This document shows, one piece after another, positions 24,417 through 33,323 of a stretch of 64,000 nt of DNA. The translations under genes were made by a program, and so were the position numbers. The notes beneath the pieces were generated by a model. The model ran no database searches. It saw only the letters and a program-made list of their open reading frames with translations, and was not told where the DNA came from. Source of the DNA: Streptomyces sp. PT12 (GTDB lineage Bacteria; Actinomycetota; Actinomycetes; Streptomycetales; Streptomycetaceae); assembly GCF_003311645.1 (NCBI RefSeq), contig NZ_QEST01000023.1, positions 107,895 through 171,894 on the forward strand, given 5' to 3'. Every line of letters starts with the position of its first letter. Within the stretch, counting starts at the first letter, position 1.

Positions 24417-26303
24417 GTGTCCGACCGCCCGCTCTCCGACCTGCTCCCCGCCGACCGCATCGCCGCGGCCCTGCCCCGCCCCGGCACCTGGCGCCCGCTG
24501 CCGCCCGCGGCCGACCGCGCCGCCTGGGGGCGCGTGCCCGCCGCGCCCCGCGCGCGCCTGGAGCGCTGGACCGATGAGCGCCTGGCCGGGGCGTGGCCGC
24601 CGCTGCCGCCCGACGGCTTCGAGGCGTTCGGCGCGCGCGGGGACCGGGTGCACCACGAGGGCCCGCACTTCGCCCGCCGCTCCAGGATGGCCGCGGCCGT
24701 GGTGCGCACGCTGCTCGCGGGCCCTGGCGCGGCCACGGACCAGCTGATCGAGGGCGTGCGGGAGCTGTGCGGCGAGCCGACGTGGTGCGTGCCCGCGCAC
24801 GAGCGCTCGACGGGCCCCGGGGGGATCCCCGCGCCCGACCCCGACCGGCCCACCCTCGACCTGTTCGCCGCCGAGACGGCGGGGCTGCTGGCGTTCACCT
24901 CGCTGCTCGTCGGCGACGAGCTGCCGCCCGAGGAGCGCGGGACGATCGAGGCCGAGGTGCGCCACCGCGTCCTGGTGCCGTTCCGCGAACGCGACTGGCC
25001 CTGGCTCGGCCTGCGCGGCGAGCCGCTCAACAACTGGACGCCCTGGATCCTCTCCAACGTCCTGCCCGCCACCCTCATCCTCGACGACGACCCCGGCACC
25101 CAGGCGTCCGGCGTCGCCCGCGCCGTCGCCGCCCTCGACCGCTACCTCGCCTCGGTGCCCGCCGACGGCGGCTGCGACGAGGGCATCCACTACTGGTGGC
25201 GCGCGGCGGCCTCGTTCTTCGAGTGCCTCGAACACCTCGCGTCCGCCACGGGCGAGGACGGCGCGTTCCGGCTGCCCGTCGTCGCCAGCATGGCCCGTTA
25301 CCCCGTGGCCGCCCACCTCGGCGGCGAGTGGTACGTCAACTTCGCCGACGGCCGCCCCCTGCTGCGCGCCGCCGAGCCCGGGCTGCTCTACCGCTACGGC
25401 GTGCGCACCGGCGACGCCGAGGTGCGCGCCCAGGCCGCCGCGATGCCCCCCGCCACCGACCTCGACGCCCCCGACCACTCGCTGGCCAGGCTTGTCACCC
25501 CGCTCATCGACGACAGCTGGCACCAGGCCCGCCACGCGCCCCCCGCCGCGCCCCTGCCCCGGCAGACCTGGCTGCCCGACACCCAGGTGCTCACCGCGCG
25601 CGAGCACGCCGGGGACTCGGGCGGCCTGTTCCTGGCGGCCAAGGCGGGCCACAACGACGAGTCGCACAACCACAACGACGTCGGCTCGTTCATCGTCGGC
25701 GTCAACGCCCGCCCCGTCGTCATCGACCTAGGCGTCGGGACCTACGACAAGAGCACGTTCGGGCCCGACCGCTACCGCATCTGGACCATGCGCTCGGCCT
25801 GGCACAACCTCCCGCTGATCGACGGCCACGAGCAGGCCGCGGGCCGCCACCACACCGCGGCCGACGTGTGCACGCGGCTCTCCGCGACCGTCGCGACGCT
25901 GACCCTCGACCTCGCAGGGGCGTGGCCGCAGGAGGCGGGCGTCCGCTCGTGGCGGCGCGAGCTGACCCTCGCGCGCGGAGCGAAGCCCGCGACCCTGACC
26001 GTGCGGGACGACTGGCACCTGGCCGAGCCGCCGGGCGACCTGGCCCTTCACCTGGTCACCACGGGCCCCGTCGCCGTCGACCAGGCCGCGGGCACGCTCC
26101 TGCTCGGCCCCGAAGGGCACCGGCTCGCGGTGCGGTTCGACGCCGCGGGCTACCGGGCCGAGACGGAGGAACGGTCCGTCACCGACGCCAAGTTGCGCGC
26201 CGTGTGGGGCCCTTCCGTGCACCGCGTGCGGCTTGTGGCGAAGCGCCCCGAGGCGTCGGGGGCAACGGCCCTGACGTTTCAGGCGGCGAGAAACGCCCCC
26301 TAG
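24417..26303 (+). CDS. Heparinase II/III family polysaccharide lyase
   Basis: A 628-residue protein: an N-terminal alpha/alpha toroid (residues about 50-330) and a C-terminal antiparallel beta domain that begins with [21 protein letters not shown], the hallmark of the heparinase II/III family with its conserved Asn-His residues. Family members cleave heparin, alginate or related uronate polymers by beta-elimination. There is no signal peptide, so it probably acts on imported oligosaccharides inside the cell. The start is GTG 24417. It closes the island that begins with the ABC importer. Its stop overlaps that of the convergent aminotransferase by four bases. Confidence 0.87.
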   Translation: MSDRPLSDLLPADRIAAALPRPGTWRPLPPAADRAAWGRVPAAPRARLERWTDERLAGAWPPLPPDGFEAFGARGDRVHHEGPHFARRSRMAAAVVRTLLAGPGAATDQLIEGVRELCGEPTWCVPAHERSTGPGGIPAPDPDRPTLDLFAAETAGLLAFTSLLVGDELPPEERGTIEAEVRHRVLVPFRERDWPWLGLRGEPLNNWTPWILSNVLPATLILDDDPGTQASGVARAVAALDRYLASVPADGGCDEGIHYWWRAAASFFECLEHLASATGEDGAFRLPVVASMARYPVAAHLGGEWYVNFADGRPLLRAAEPGLLYRYGVRTGDAEVRAQAAAMPPATDLDAPDHSLARLVTPLIDDSWHQARHAPPAAPLPRQTWLPDTQVLTAREHAGDSGGLFLAAKAGHNDESHNHNDVGSFIVGVNARPVVIDLGVGTYDKSTFGPDRYRIWTMRSAWHNLPLIDGHEQAAGRHHTAADVCTRLSATVATLTLDLAGAWPQEAGVRSWRRELTLARGAKPATLTVRDDWHLAEPPGDLALHLVTTGPVAVDQAAGTLLLGPEGHRLAVRFDAAGYRAETEERSVTDAKLRAVWGPSVHRVRLVAKRPEASGATALTFQAARNAP

Positions 26304-27610
26304 CCGGACGAGACCGCGGCGGCCATGCGGCGCACGGCCTCGGCGATGATCTCGGGCGACGTGGCCAGGTTGAACCTGACGTGCCCTGCCCCGCCCGTGC
26401 CGAACGCGGGCCCCGGATTGACCGCGACCCTGCCCCGTTCGAGGAAACGGTCCGCCGGGTCGTCGCCGAGGCCGAGCGCCCGGCAGTCGAGCCACGCGAA
26501 GTACGTCGCCTCGGTGGGCCGATACCGCACCTCGGGCAGCCGCTCGGCGAGGAGCGAGGCGAGCAGGGCGCGGTTCTCGGCGAGCCCGTCGAGCAGCGCG
26601 TCGAGCCAGGGCTCGCCCTCGGCGAACGCGGCGGTGTGCGCGAGAAAGCCCAGATGGCTCATCCCGTGCCCCACCTCCACGGGGATTCGCGCCAGCTCGT
26701 CGGCCGCCGCGGGACCCGCGAGGGCGAGCGCGGCCTTGGCCCCCGCGAGGTTCCAGCCCTTGGACGCGGACACGAGCGAGAAGCCGCGCTCGGCCCCAGG
26801 AACGGACAGATAGGGCACATACCCCGCGCCCGCGGCCACCAGGGGCGCGTGGATCTCGTCCGCGATCACGCGCACGCCGTACCGTTCGGCCAGCGCGGTC
26901 GCCTCGGCCAGCTCGTCGGCGGAGTGCGCGACGCCCGTGGGGTTGTGCGGGTTGCACAGCAGAAAGACGGCGCGCGCCCCACCCGCCGTCGCGCGCCGGA
27001 ACGCCTCCGCGAGCGCCCCCGGGTCGATGCGGTGCGCGGCGTCGAGCGGCGCCTCGACGATCCGCCGGCCCAGGTGCCGCTCGGTGAACGCGTAGAACGG
27101 CGGATACACCGGGGGGTTGACCACGACCGCGCCGCCCGGGTCGGTCAGCAGCTTGAACAACTCGACGGCGCCCCGCATCACATCAGGCACCAGGCGCGCC
27201 CGCGCGGGGTCGAGCCCTTCCCAGCCCCACCGCCGCGCCGCGAACCGCGACACCGCCCGCGCGTACGCGTCGCCGTAGGCGTAGCCGGTGTCGCCGCGCG
27301 CCACCGCGCCGGTGAGCGCGCGGGCGACGGGCTCGGCCAGCGGCACGTCCATCTCGGCCACCCACAGCGGCAGGACATCGGGGGGGTAGGCGCGCCACTT
27401 CATGCTGGTGCGCTCGCGCAGCTGATCGAGCGTGAGCGCGCGCAGGGGATTGGGAACGGGCTGGCTCGGTGAGACGGGCTGGCTCGGTGAGACGGGCTGG
27501 CTCGGTGGGGTGGGCTGGCTCGATGTCGTGGACCGGCTCGGTGTCGTGGACCGGCTCGGTGGGGTGGGCGAGTGGGGCGAAACGCCTCGTATGTCGTCCA
27601 TGTGGCTCAT
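26300..27610 (-). CDS. MalY/PatB-type PLP-dependent C-S lyase/aminotransferase
   Basis: A 436-residue fold-type I PLP enzyme. [27 protein letters not shown] and [17 protein letters not shown] (the PLP lysine) are diagnostic of the MalY/PatB group, which cleaves cystathionine or other beta-C-S bonds. The N-terminal 50 residues are an unusual Ser/Pro/Thr/Gln repeat ([12 protein letters not shown]) produced by an 18-bp tandem DNA repeat; the conserved enzyme starts only at about [20 protein letters not shown]. The start at ATG 27610 has GGGAGG upstream. The gene is convergent with the heparinase gene. Confidence 0.88.
   Translation of the reverse strand: MSHMDDIRGVSPHSPTPPSRSTTPSRSTTSSQPTPPSQPVSPSQPVSPSQPVPNPLRALTLDQLRERTSMKWRAYPPDVLPLWVAEMDVPLAEPVARALTGAVARGDTGYAYGDAYARAVSRFAARRWGWEGLDPARARLVPDVMRGAVELFKLLTDPGGAVVVNPPVYPPFYAFTERHLGRRIVEAPLDAAHRIDPGALAEAFRRATAGGARAVFLLCNPHNPTGVAHSADELAEATALAERYGVRVIADEIHAPLVAAGAGYVPYLSVPGAERGFSLVSASKGWNLAGAKAALALAGPAAADELARIPVEVGHGMSHLGFLAHTAAFAEGEPWLDALLDGLAENRALLASLLAERLPEVRYRPTEATYFAWLDCRALGLGDDPADRFLERGRVAVNPGPAFGTGGAGHVRFNLATSPEIIAEAVRRMAAAVSSG
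27458..27565. repeat. Six tandem copies of an 18-bp repeat inside the MalY-type gene
   Basis: The units begin at 27458, 27476, 27494, 27512, 27530 and 27548. The first two are identical (GGGCTGGCTCGGTGAGAC) and the others differ at two to six positions. Because 18 is a multiple of three, the array keeps the frame and gives hexapeptide repeats at the N-terminus of the enzyme. Copy number is likely to vary between strains. Confidence 0.85.
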
Positions 27611-27732
27611 GGTAGGCGGTACCTCCCGGGTGGCGGGAGGCGTCCGTTGCGGTGAGGGGGCCGTTCCCGGGAACCCTTATGGGTCGGTTTCTCCATATAA
27701 GTATGACTATCTGATCTTCAGGTCACACGAGC

Positions 27733-28908
27733 ATGGAGCCGCATGTGTCTCAGCACCCTCCCCTCCCCGGATCCGCAGCGCTCACCGGCGCCCTGCTGCT
27801 CACCGTCGCCGCCCTCGCCGCCTGCGGCGGGGACGGCTCCCCCTCGTCGCCCGCGGAAAAGAAGTCGGCCGCCGACGCCGGGGCGACCGAGTTCACACTG
27901 GTGGCCACGGGCGACCTGCTGGTCCACGACTCCGTGATCCGCCAGGCGGTGGCCGACTCGGGCGGCGCGGGCCACGACTTCGGCCGCATGCTCGCGGACG
28001 CGAAGCCCCTGGTGGAGGAGGCCGACCTCGCGGTGTGCCACATGGAGACCGTCTACGGCGCGGACGGCGGCCCGTTCACCGGCTATCCGCTGTTCCAGAC
28101 GCCACCCCAACTCGCCCAGTCCACCATGGAGGTGGGCTATGACTCCTGCTCCACCGCCTCCAACCACACCCTCGACGCGGGCGTCGACGGCGTGAGCCGC
28201 ACCCTGGAGGCCATGGACGCCGCGGGCCTGGCCCACGCGGGCTCGGCCCGCACGCCTGAGGAGCGCGACACCCCGGCCATGATGGAGGCGGGCGGCGCCA
28301 AGGTCGCCCACCTCGCCTACACCTATGGCACCAACGGCATCCCCATCCCCGAGGGCCAGGACTGGCTCGTCAACGTCATCGACCCCGACCGCATCGTCGC
28401 CGACGCCCGCGCCGCCCGCGAGAAGGGCGCCGACGTCGTCGTGGTGAGCATGCACTGGGGCACCGAGTGGCAGGAGGAGCCCGACGAGACACAGCTCTCC
28501 CTCGCCGACCAGTTGACCGCGTCGGCCACGGAAGGGCGCCGCGACATCGACCTGATCCTCGGCACCCACGCGCACGTCCCTCAGGCGTACGAGAAGGTGA
28601 ACGGCACCTGGGTCGTCTACGGCATGGGCGACCAGATCGCCGGTGTCATGAACGACCCGCGCGGGCAGCACGGCACCGCCGCCCGCTTCACGTTCGCCCC
28701 GCCCGCCGCCGAGGGCGAGCCATGGGACGTGAGGAAGGCGGAGTTCATCCCGCACGCCGTGGACAACGACCCGATCACCCTGGTCAACCTGCCGCGCGCC
28801 CTCGACGAGAACCCCGGCAACGCCGCCCACGCCGCCGCCCTCGACAGCATCACCGCGACCGTGCTCAGCAGGGGCGCGGCCGACGACGGGCTGCGCATGG
28901 GGCGCTGA
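27733..28908 (+). CDS. CapA/PgsA-family lipoprotein
   Basis: A 391-residue lipoprotein (lipobox ending LAAC at about residue 31). The CapA fold is calcineurin-like: ATGDLLVHDSV, CHMETVYG, SNHTLDAGVDG, HWGTEWQ and LGTHAHVPQ follow in order and carry the metal ligands of this phosphoesterase-related family. CapA proteins are linked to poly-gamma-glutamate or capsule export, but no pgs/cap synthase genes are here, so it may act as an independent surface phosphohydrolase. The start is ATG 27733; a start closer to the hydrophobic core is possible. Confidence 0.87.
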   Translation: MEPHVSQHPPLPGSAALTGALLLTVAALAACGGDGSPSSPAEKKSAADAGATEFTLVATGDLLVHDSVIRQAVADSGGAGHDFGRMLADAKPLVEEADLAVCHMETVYGADGGPFTGYPLFQTPPQLAQSTMEVGYDSCSTASNHTLDAGVDGVSRTLEAMDAAGLAHAGSARTPEERDTPAMMEAGGAKVAHLAYTYGTNGIPIPEGQDWLVNVIDPDRIVADARAAREKGADVVVVSMHWGTEWQEEPDETQLSLADQLTASATEGRRDIDLILGTHAHVPQAYEKVNGTWVVYGMGDQIAGVMNDPRGQHGTAARFTFAPPAAEGEPWDVRKAEFIPHAVDNDPITLVNLPRALDENPGNAAHAAALDSITATVLSRGAADDGLRMGR

Positions 28909-28991
28909 GGGCGTCGACTCGGGGCGTCGACTCAGGGCGCCGACCGGCCGACGGGCGCTGGCGTCGAGGCGCGTTGCCGCACCATGGACAC

Positions 28992-29843
28992 ATGCCCGAA
29001 GGAGACACCGTCTGGCAGGCCGCCCGCCGCCTCGACGCCGCGCTGGCCGGTCACCGCCTGATCCGGTCGGACCTGCGCGTTCCCCGGCTCGCCACCGCCG
29101 ACCTCGCGGGACGCGAGGTGCTCGGCGTCGTGCCGCGGGGCAAGCACCTCCTGATCCGCTTCGACGGGGGCCTCACCCTTCACTCCCACCTGCGGATGGA
29201 CGGCGCGTGGCGGGTCTACGCGGCTGGTCAGCGCTGGACCGGCGGGCCCGGCCACCAGATCCGCGCCATCCTGGCCACCGAGGACCGCACGGCCGTCGGC
29301 TACCGCCTCCCCGTGCTCGACCTGCTGCGCACCGCCCACGAGCACTGCGTCGTCGGTCACCTTGGACCCGACCCTCTCTCAGCCTTCGGCCGGGGGGACC
29401 CCCAGCTCGCCTCGCCCGGCCCCGACTGGGACCCGGACGAGGCCCTGGCCCGCCTGCTCTCCGACCCCGCGAGGCCGCTGGGCGACGCGCTGCTCGACCA
29501 GCGGAACATCGCGGGCATCGGCAACGTGTACATGGCCGAGCTGTGCTTCGCCGTCGGCGCCACCCCCTGGCTGCCCATCGGCGAACTCCCCGACCCCGCA
29601 CGCCTGGTGGCCACCGCCCGGCGCCTCATGGAGGCCAACAGGGAACGCCCCGACCGCACCACCACGGCCGACCCCCGCGCGGGCCGCCTCCACGTCTACG
29701 GCCGCGCGGGCCGACCCTGCCAGAGCTGCGGTGCCAGAATCCGCGTCGCCGACGACACCCACGGCATGCCCGGACGGCCCCGCCCCACCTACTGGTGCCC
29801 CCACTGCCAGCACGGCCCCGCCCCGGCGGCCTACCCTGCCTGA
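28992..29843 (+). CDS. Fpg/Nei-family DNA glycosylase (Nei2-like)
   Basis: A 283-residue base-excision repair enzyme that removes oxidised bases and nicks abasic sites. The N-terminal Pro-Glu-Gly (MPEGDTVWQ) provides the catalytic Pro2 and Glu3; LLDQRNIAGIGNVYMAELCF is the helix-two-turn-helix; the C-terminal zinc finger is CQSCGARI...YWCPHCQ. The spacing matches the actinobacterial Nei2 group. A 31-bp segment at 29373-29403 with the palindromic CAGCCTTCGGCCGGGGGGAC pattern adds LSAFGRGDPQ-like residues in a loop and may be an inserted dispersed repeat. The upstream gene is unrelated. Confidence 0.9.
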   Translation: MPEGDTVWQAARRLDAALAGHRLIRSDLRVPRLATADLAGREVLGVVPRGKHLLIRFDGGLTLHSHLRMDGAWRVYAAGQRWTGGPGHQIRAILATEDRTAVGYRLPVLDLLRTAHEHCVVGHLGPDPLSAFGRGDPQLASPGPDWDPDEALARLLSDPARPLGDALLDQRNIAGIGNVYMAELCFAVGATPWLPIGELPDPARLVATARRLMEANRERPDRTTTADPRAGRLHVYGRAGRPCQSCGARIRVADDTHGMPGRPRPTYWCPHCQHGPAPAAYPA

Positions 29844-29885
29844 CGTGCACAGAGAAACAAACTGCCGTACGGCCCCGGTGATCGC

Positions 29886-30653
29886 GTGACCGGGGCGGAG
29901 CTGCTCGCCGTGTTCGGCGCGGGCGTCGGCGCGGGGGCGATCAACACCGTCGTCGGCTCAGGAACGTTGATCACCTTCCCCGTCCTGCTCGCCGTCGGCG
30001 TCCCACCCGTCACCGCCGTGGTGTCCAACGCGCTCGGCCTGATACCCGGCTCCATCAGCGGCGCCATCGGCTACCGCAGGGAGCTCGCCGGGCAGCGGCG
30101 CCGCCTGGTCAAGCTGGGCTCGGGGGCCCTGTGCGGGGGCCTGACCGGAGCGACGCTGCTGCTCGCGCTGCCGAGCACGGCGTTCGACACGGTCGTCCCC
30201 GTCCTGGTCGCCGTGGCCCTTGTCCTCGTCCTGCTCCAGCCCAGGATCGCCGCCTGGTCCCGCCGCCGCCGCGCCCGCGCGGGCCGCCCGTCGCGCCCGG
30301 ACGGCGGGCCGCTGCTGTACACGGGCCTGACGCTCGCGAGCGTCTACGGCGGCTACTTCACCGCGGCCCAGGGCATCATCTACTTCTCCCTCATGGGCAT
30401 GGCGATCGACGACACGGCCCAGCGCCTCAACGCCGTCAAGAACGTCCTGGCCGCCCTCGTCAACTCCGTCGCCGCCCTCTTCTTCCTCTTCGTCGCCGAC
30501 TTCGACTGGACGGCGGTCGCCCTGATCGCGGCGGGCTCCGCCCTCGGCGGCCAGATCGGCGCCTCGGTCGGCCGCCGCCTGAGCCCGGCCGTCCTGCGCG
30601 GCGCCGTGGTGGTGATCGGCAGCCTGGCCCTGGCCCAACTCATCGCGCGCTGA
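29886..30653 (+). CDS. TauE/SafE family permease
   Basis: A 255-residue membrane protein with about eight helices and the TauE/SafE hallmark GAGVGAGAINTVVGSGTLITFP at the N-terminus and GGYFTAAQGIIYF in the second half. It is only distantly similar to the cst-type TauE protein at 250-993, lacking that operon context, so its anion is unknown. The start is GTG 29886. It lies 42 bases after the glycosylase gene and is followed by a 16-bp tandem repeat. Confidence 0.85.
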   Translation: MTGAELLAVFGAGVGAGAINTVVGSGTLITFPVLLAVGVPPVTAVVSNALGLIPGSISGAIGYRRELAGQRRRLVKLGSGALCGGLTGATLLLALPSTAFDTVVPVLVAVALVLVLLQPRIAAWSRRRRARAGRPSRPDGGPLLYTGLTLASVYGGYFTAAQGIIYFSLMGMAIDDTAQRLNAVKNVLAALVNSVAALFFLFVADFDWTAVALIAAGSALGGQIGASVGRRLSPAVLRGAVVVIGSLALAQLIAR

Positions 30654-30670
30654 GGCGACATGGCGCGCCC

Positions 30671-30746
30671 CGTCAGGACGCCATCCCGTCAGGGCACCAT
30701 CCCTTCAGGACGCCATCCCTTCAGGACGCCATCCCGTCAGGGCGCC
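30671..30746. repeat. 16-bp tandem repeat, about 4.7 copies, between convergent genes
   Basis: Units of the form CGTCAGGACGCCATCC start at 30671, 30687, 30703, 30719 and 30735 (last one partial), with one to three differences. The array runs into the stop codon (30737) of the convergent ATPase gene. A period of 16 would shift the frame, so growth of the array may affect the ATPase C-terminus or termination. Confidence 0.8.
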
Positions 30747-32176
30747 CACGCCTCCACCAGCCGCTCCGGGCCGTACGCCGCCGCAAGGCCATCGGTGGTG
30801 AAGCCCGCCCGCGACACGGCGATCAACGGCGTGCCCCCGTCCGCACCGGGCACGGCCAGCGCGTCCCTGGCCAGCGCGCCCAGGGCCCGCTGGTCGAACG
30901 GCCGCTGCTCGCGCCACTTGACCGACCCCACGAACGCGATGGCCCGCGCGGGCGCCCGGTCGGCGCCCACGAGGTCCACCTCGGGGTTGTTGGTGCGCGG
31001 CCACCAGCCGCCGACCTCGCGTACCCCGGGCCACCGCTCGTCGGGCAGCAGCCTGCCCAGCGCCTCACGCACCACCGGCTCCACGGCCCGCCCCCGCCAC
31101 GAGGCCCAGCCGCGTTCGACCGTCTCGGCCACCAGCCGCCCCCGCCCGCGCTCGATCTCCGGGATAGCGCTCTCCAGGAACGCCAGCCAGAAGCGGAGGT
31201 ACGAGTCGGCCACGCGATAGCGCCGATCGCGGTCGCCCGGCCTGACCGACAGCGGGGTGTCGACCGCCACAAGACGCTTGCCGACGAGGGCGCGCAGCAC
31301 GGGGTTGAGCGAGCCGGGCGGCAGGGGCCGGTCATCGCCCCCCGCCGCCGAAGCGATCCTGCTGAACGTCCGCTCCCCGCTGCCGATCACCCCCAGCACC
31401 TGCCGGGCCCGCACGGCCGCGGGGAACTCCGCCGCCAGCATGCGCTCTCCCGACACCAGCAGCGGCGACGTCGGATCGTCGAACGAGCGGGCGAGGAAGT
31501 CCGCGCGGCTCTCGCCCTCCCGCCACTCCTGGCAGACCAACGGCAGACCGCCGGTGACCAGGTGCGCGTCGATGGCGTCTGCGGGCGCCAGGCCCGTCAT
31601 CCGCATCACCTCGTGCGGCGACAGCGGCGGCAGGACCATCTCGACCCCGCGCTGGTGGAACGGGCGGCCGTACGCGCCCAGTTGCTCCATCATCGCCAGG
31701 TCGCTGCCGATGAGGACGAGCAGCACGGGCTTCCGGCCGAGCACCCGGTCCCACACCGTCTGAAGGGTGCCCTCGAACACCGGGTCGCCCTCGATCAGCC
31801 AGGGCAGCTCGTCCAGCACGACGACACTGGGGGAGTCGTCGGGCAGCACCGCCGCGAGCTGTCGGAGAGCGGTATCCCAGGAGTCCACGCCGGTGATCCC
31901 GGCCAGCAGATCCGTGCCGGGCAGCGAGGAGCGCCTGACCTCGGCGAGGAAACGGGCCCGCTCCCGGTCCTGGTCCTCGCCCCGGGTGGCCTGGTGCACG
32001 ACATATGGCACCCCGGAGCGCTCGCAGAAGACGTCCACGAGCCGGGACTTCCCGACCCGGCGCCGCCCACGCAGCAGCAACGCCCGTCCGCGCTGGTCGC
32101 CGAGACCGTCCCTGACCCACGCCAGATGCCGCTCCAGCGCCGCGAGCTCCGCGACCCGGCCCACGAACCCCGCCAT
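30737..32176 (-). CDS. AAA-type ATPase with DUF234 nuclease-like C-terminus
   Basis: A 479-residue archaeal-ATPase-type STAND protein. Walker A is GRRRVGKS at residues 37-44; Walker B is [20 protein letters not shown] is sensor 1. A winged-helix segment follows ([13 protein letters not shown]...). The C-terminal DUF234 part contains [12 protein letters not shown]...AFVGSVKWR, which fits the D-ExK core of PD-(D/E)xK nucleases. Similar proteins in archaea and actinomycetes are suspected of roles in genome conflict or mobile elements. It starts at ATG 32176. Four palindromes lie 80-170 bases upstream. Confidence 0.83.
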   Translation of the reverse strand: MAGFVGRVAELAALERHLAWVRDGLGDQRGRALLLRGRRRVGKSRLVDVFCERSGVPYVVHQATRGEDQDRERARFLAEVRRSSLPGTDLLAGITGVDSWDTALRQLAAVLPDDSPSVVVLDELPWLIEGDPVFEGTLQTVWDRVLGRKPVLLVLIGSDLAMMEQLGAYGRPFHQRGVEMVLPPLSPHEVMRMTGLAPADAIDAHLVTGGLPLVCQEWREGESRADFLARSFDDPTSPLLVSGERMLAAEFPAAVRARQVLGVIGSGERTFSRIASAAGGDDRPLPPGSLNPVLRALVGKRLVAVDTPLSVRPGDRDRRYRVADSYLRFWLAFLESAIPEIERGRGRLVAETVERGWASWRGRAVEPVVREALGRLLPDERWPGVREVGGWWPRTNNPEVDLVGADRAPARAIAFVGSVKWREQRPFDQRALGALARDALAVPGADGGTPLIAVSRAGFTTDGLAAAYGPERLVEAWAP

Positions 32177-32254
32177 CCCGTCACCTCTCTCGCCATGACC
32201 ATACTTATGCCGAGTTTACTCAACTCAGACATAGTAAGTTCAAAGCGAGTAAGC

Positions 32255-32344
32255 GGGAGAGCGTTCTCCCGATAGGGGTGGAGAGCGCTCTCCCTTTCCC
32301 GGCCCGCGGAGAGCGCTCTCCTGGTAGCTGGGAGAGCGCTCTCC
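32255..32344. promoter_or_regulatory. Array of four 14-16 bp palindromes, GGAGAGCGCTCTCC type
   Basis: Copies lie at 32255-32270 (GGGAGAGCGTTCTCCC), 32280-32293, 32308-32321 and 32331-32344 (each GGAGAGCGCTCTCC). The spacing is 23-28 bases, so adjacent sites lie roughly two to three helical turns apart. The central CG and symmetry are those of LacI-family operators, for example the related CebR site. The array lies upstream of the reverse-strand ATPase gene. The same 16-bp palindrome occurs at 43767-43782. Confidence 0.65.
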
Positions 32345-32414
32345 GCCGGTCGGGGAGGGTCGCCGCCAGGGCGGTCTTCGCCCGGGCCAGGACGCGGTCC
32401 GCGTGGTCCCGGGG

Positions 32415-32619
32415 TGTCCGGGATCGTGCCGTAGACGAGGTGGACCGCGGAGTCGTCGATGCAGCGGAACGCGCGGATGCCCTCGTTGAGCAGGCGCGTC
32501 AGGTGCTTGTCCCAGCCGGGGGCGGTGATCAGCTCCTCCCCGTAGCCGATCAGGCCCACCCACACCGCCCGCTTGCCGCGCGGCGTCGGCTGGCTGCGGC
32601 CATCGGCGAAGCCGTGGTT
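32415..32619 (-). other. Gene fragment of unknown family
   Basis: After a TGA at 32620-32622, a reverse-strand frame reads [18 protein letters not shown], then [30 protein letters not shown]. Its composition and hydrophobic pattern look like a real protein, but it has no start codon context, its 3' side runs into low-complexity sequence, and I recognise no family. It is probably the remnant of a lost gene. Confidence 0.4.
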
Positions 32620-32721
32620 TCAGGTGCGGTCCACCCAGCCGTTGAGGATCGCGGGCAGGCCGTAGACGGAACGCTCATGGTGGCCACCGGGGCCCGCGGC
32701 GCGGTCGACCAGCGTCAACGC

Positions 32722-33313
32722 GTGCGATTCGGAGTGCTGGGGCCGCTTGCGGTGTGGACCGCGGAGGGGCGGCCGGTGCTGGTGCCGGAGCGCAAGGTGC
32801 AGCTGCTGCTCGCCGATCTCGTCGCCCACCGGGGGCGCCCGCGCGGCCGAGCAATCGAGCCCGTTCGCCGAGGAGTTCGCCCGCGTCGGCCTCGGCATGG
32901 TGGCGCGCCGCGCCGGGCGGCTCGCCGAGGCGGACGAGCACTTCGCCCGCGCGCTCGCGTGGAACGAGCGCCTCGCGGCCGACTACGGCGTGCCGTTCCG
33001 CGGCCTCGCCCTGCCGCTGGCCGAGGCGGGCTTCGTCGCCGAGCTGCGCGGCGACGCCGAACGCGCCCGCGCCCTGCACACCAGGAGCCTCGCCGTGGCC
33101 CGCGAGCTCGGCGACCCCCGCGCCGCCGCCCTGGCCACCGAGGGCCTGGCGGGCGCGGCCTCCCTCGTGAGCGACCACCAACGCGCAGCCCAACTCCTCA
33201 CCGACACAACGGCGTTGCGCACCTCCGTCGGCAACGCTCCCGCGGCAGCGGTCGCGGACCCGCCCCGCGCCGCCACCGGGCTCCCTCGGACGCGGAAGCC
33301 GTCGAGCGCGTAG
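32722..33313 (+). pseudogene. Decayed BTAD/SARP-type regulator
   Basis: From GTG 32722 the frame reads [20 protein letters not shown] and continues as the start of a BTAD-family (AfsR/SARP) regulator up to HRGRPR. The reading frame then shifts, and the second frame (about 32860-33313) encodes TPR-like sequence ([20 protein letters not shown]) ending in TALRTSVG, the usual C-terminus of such regulators. The BTAD and ATPase parts in between (several hundred residues) are missing. This is an internal deletion plus frame change, so the gene is dead. Confidence 0.7.
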
Positions 33314-33323
33314 GGCGGCGCCC

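Noticed and set aside
24593-27472. Forward frame of 959 codons over the heparinase and aminotransferase genes
   Set aside because: Arg/Pro-rich shadow that spans two real genes on opposite strands.
27458-27565. CRISPR array
   Set aside because: Units are 18 bp, contiguous without spacers and within a coding region.
32255-32344. Rho-independent terminators
   Set aside because: Each palindrome has no loop and the copies are identical and regularly spaced, which fits operators or repeats better.
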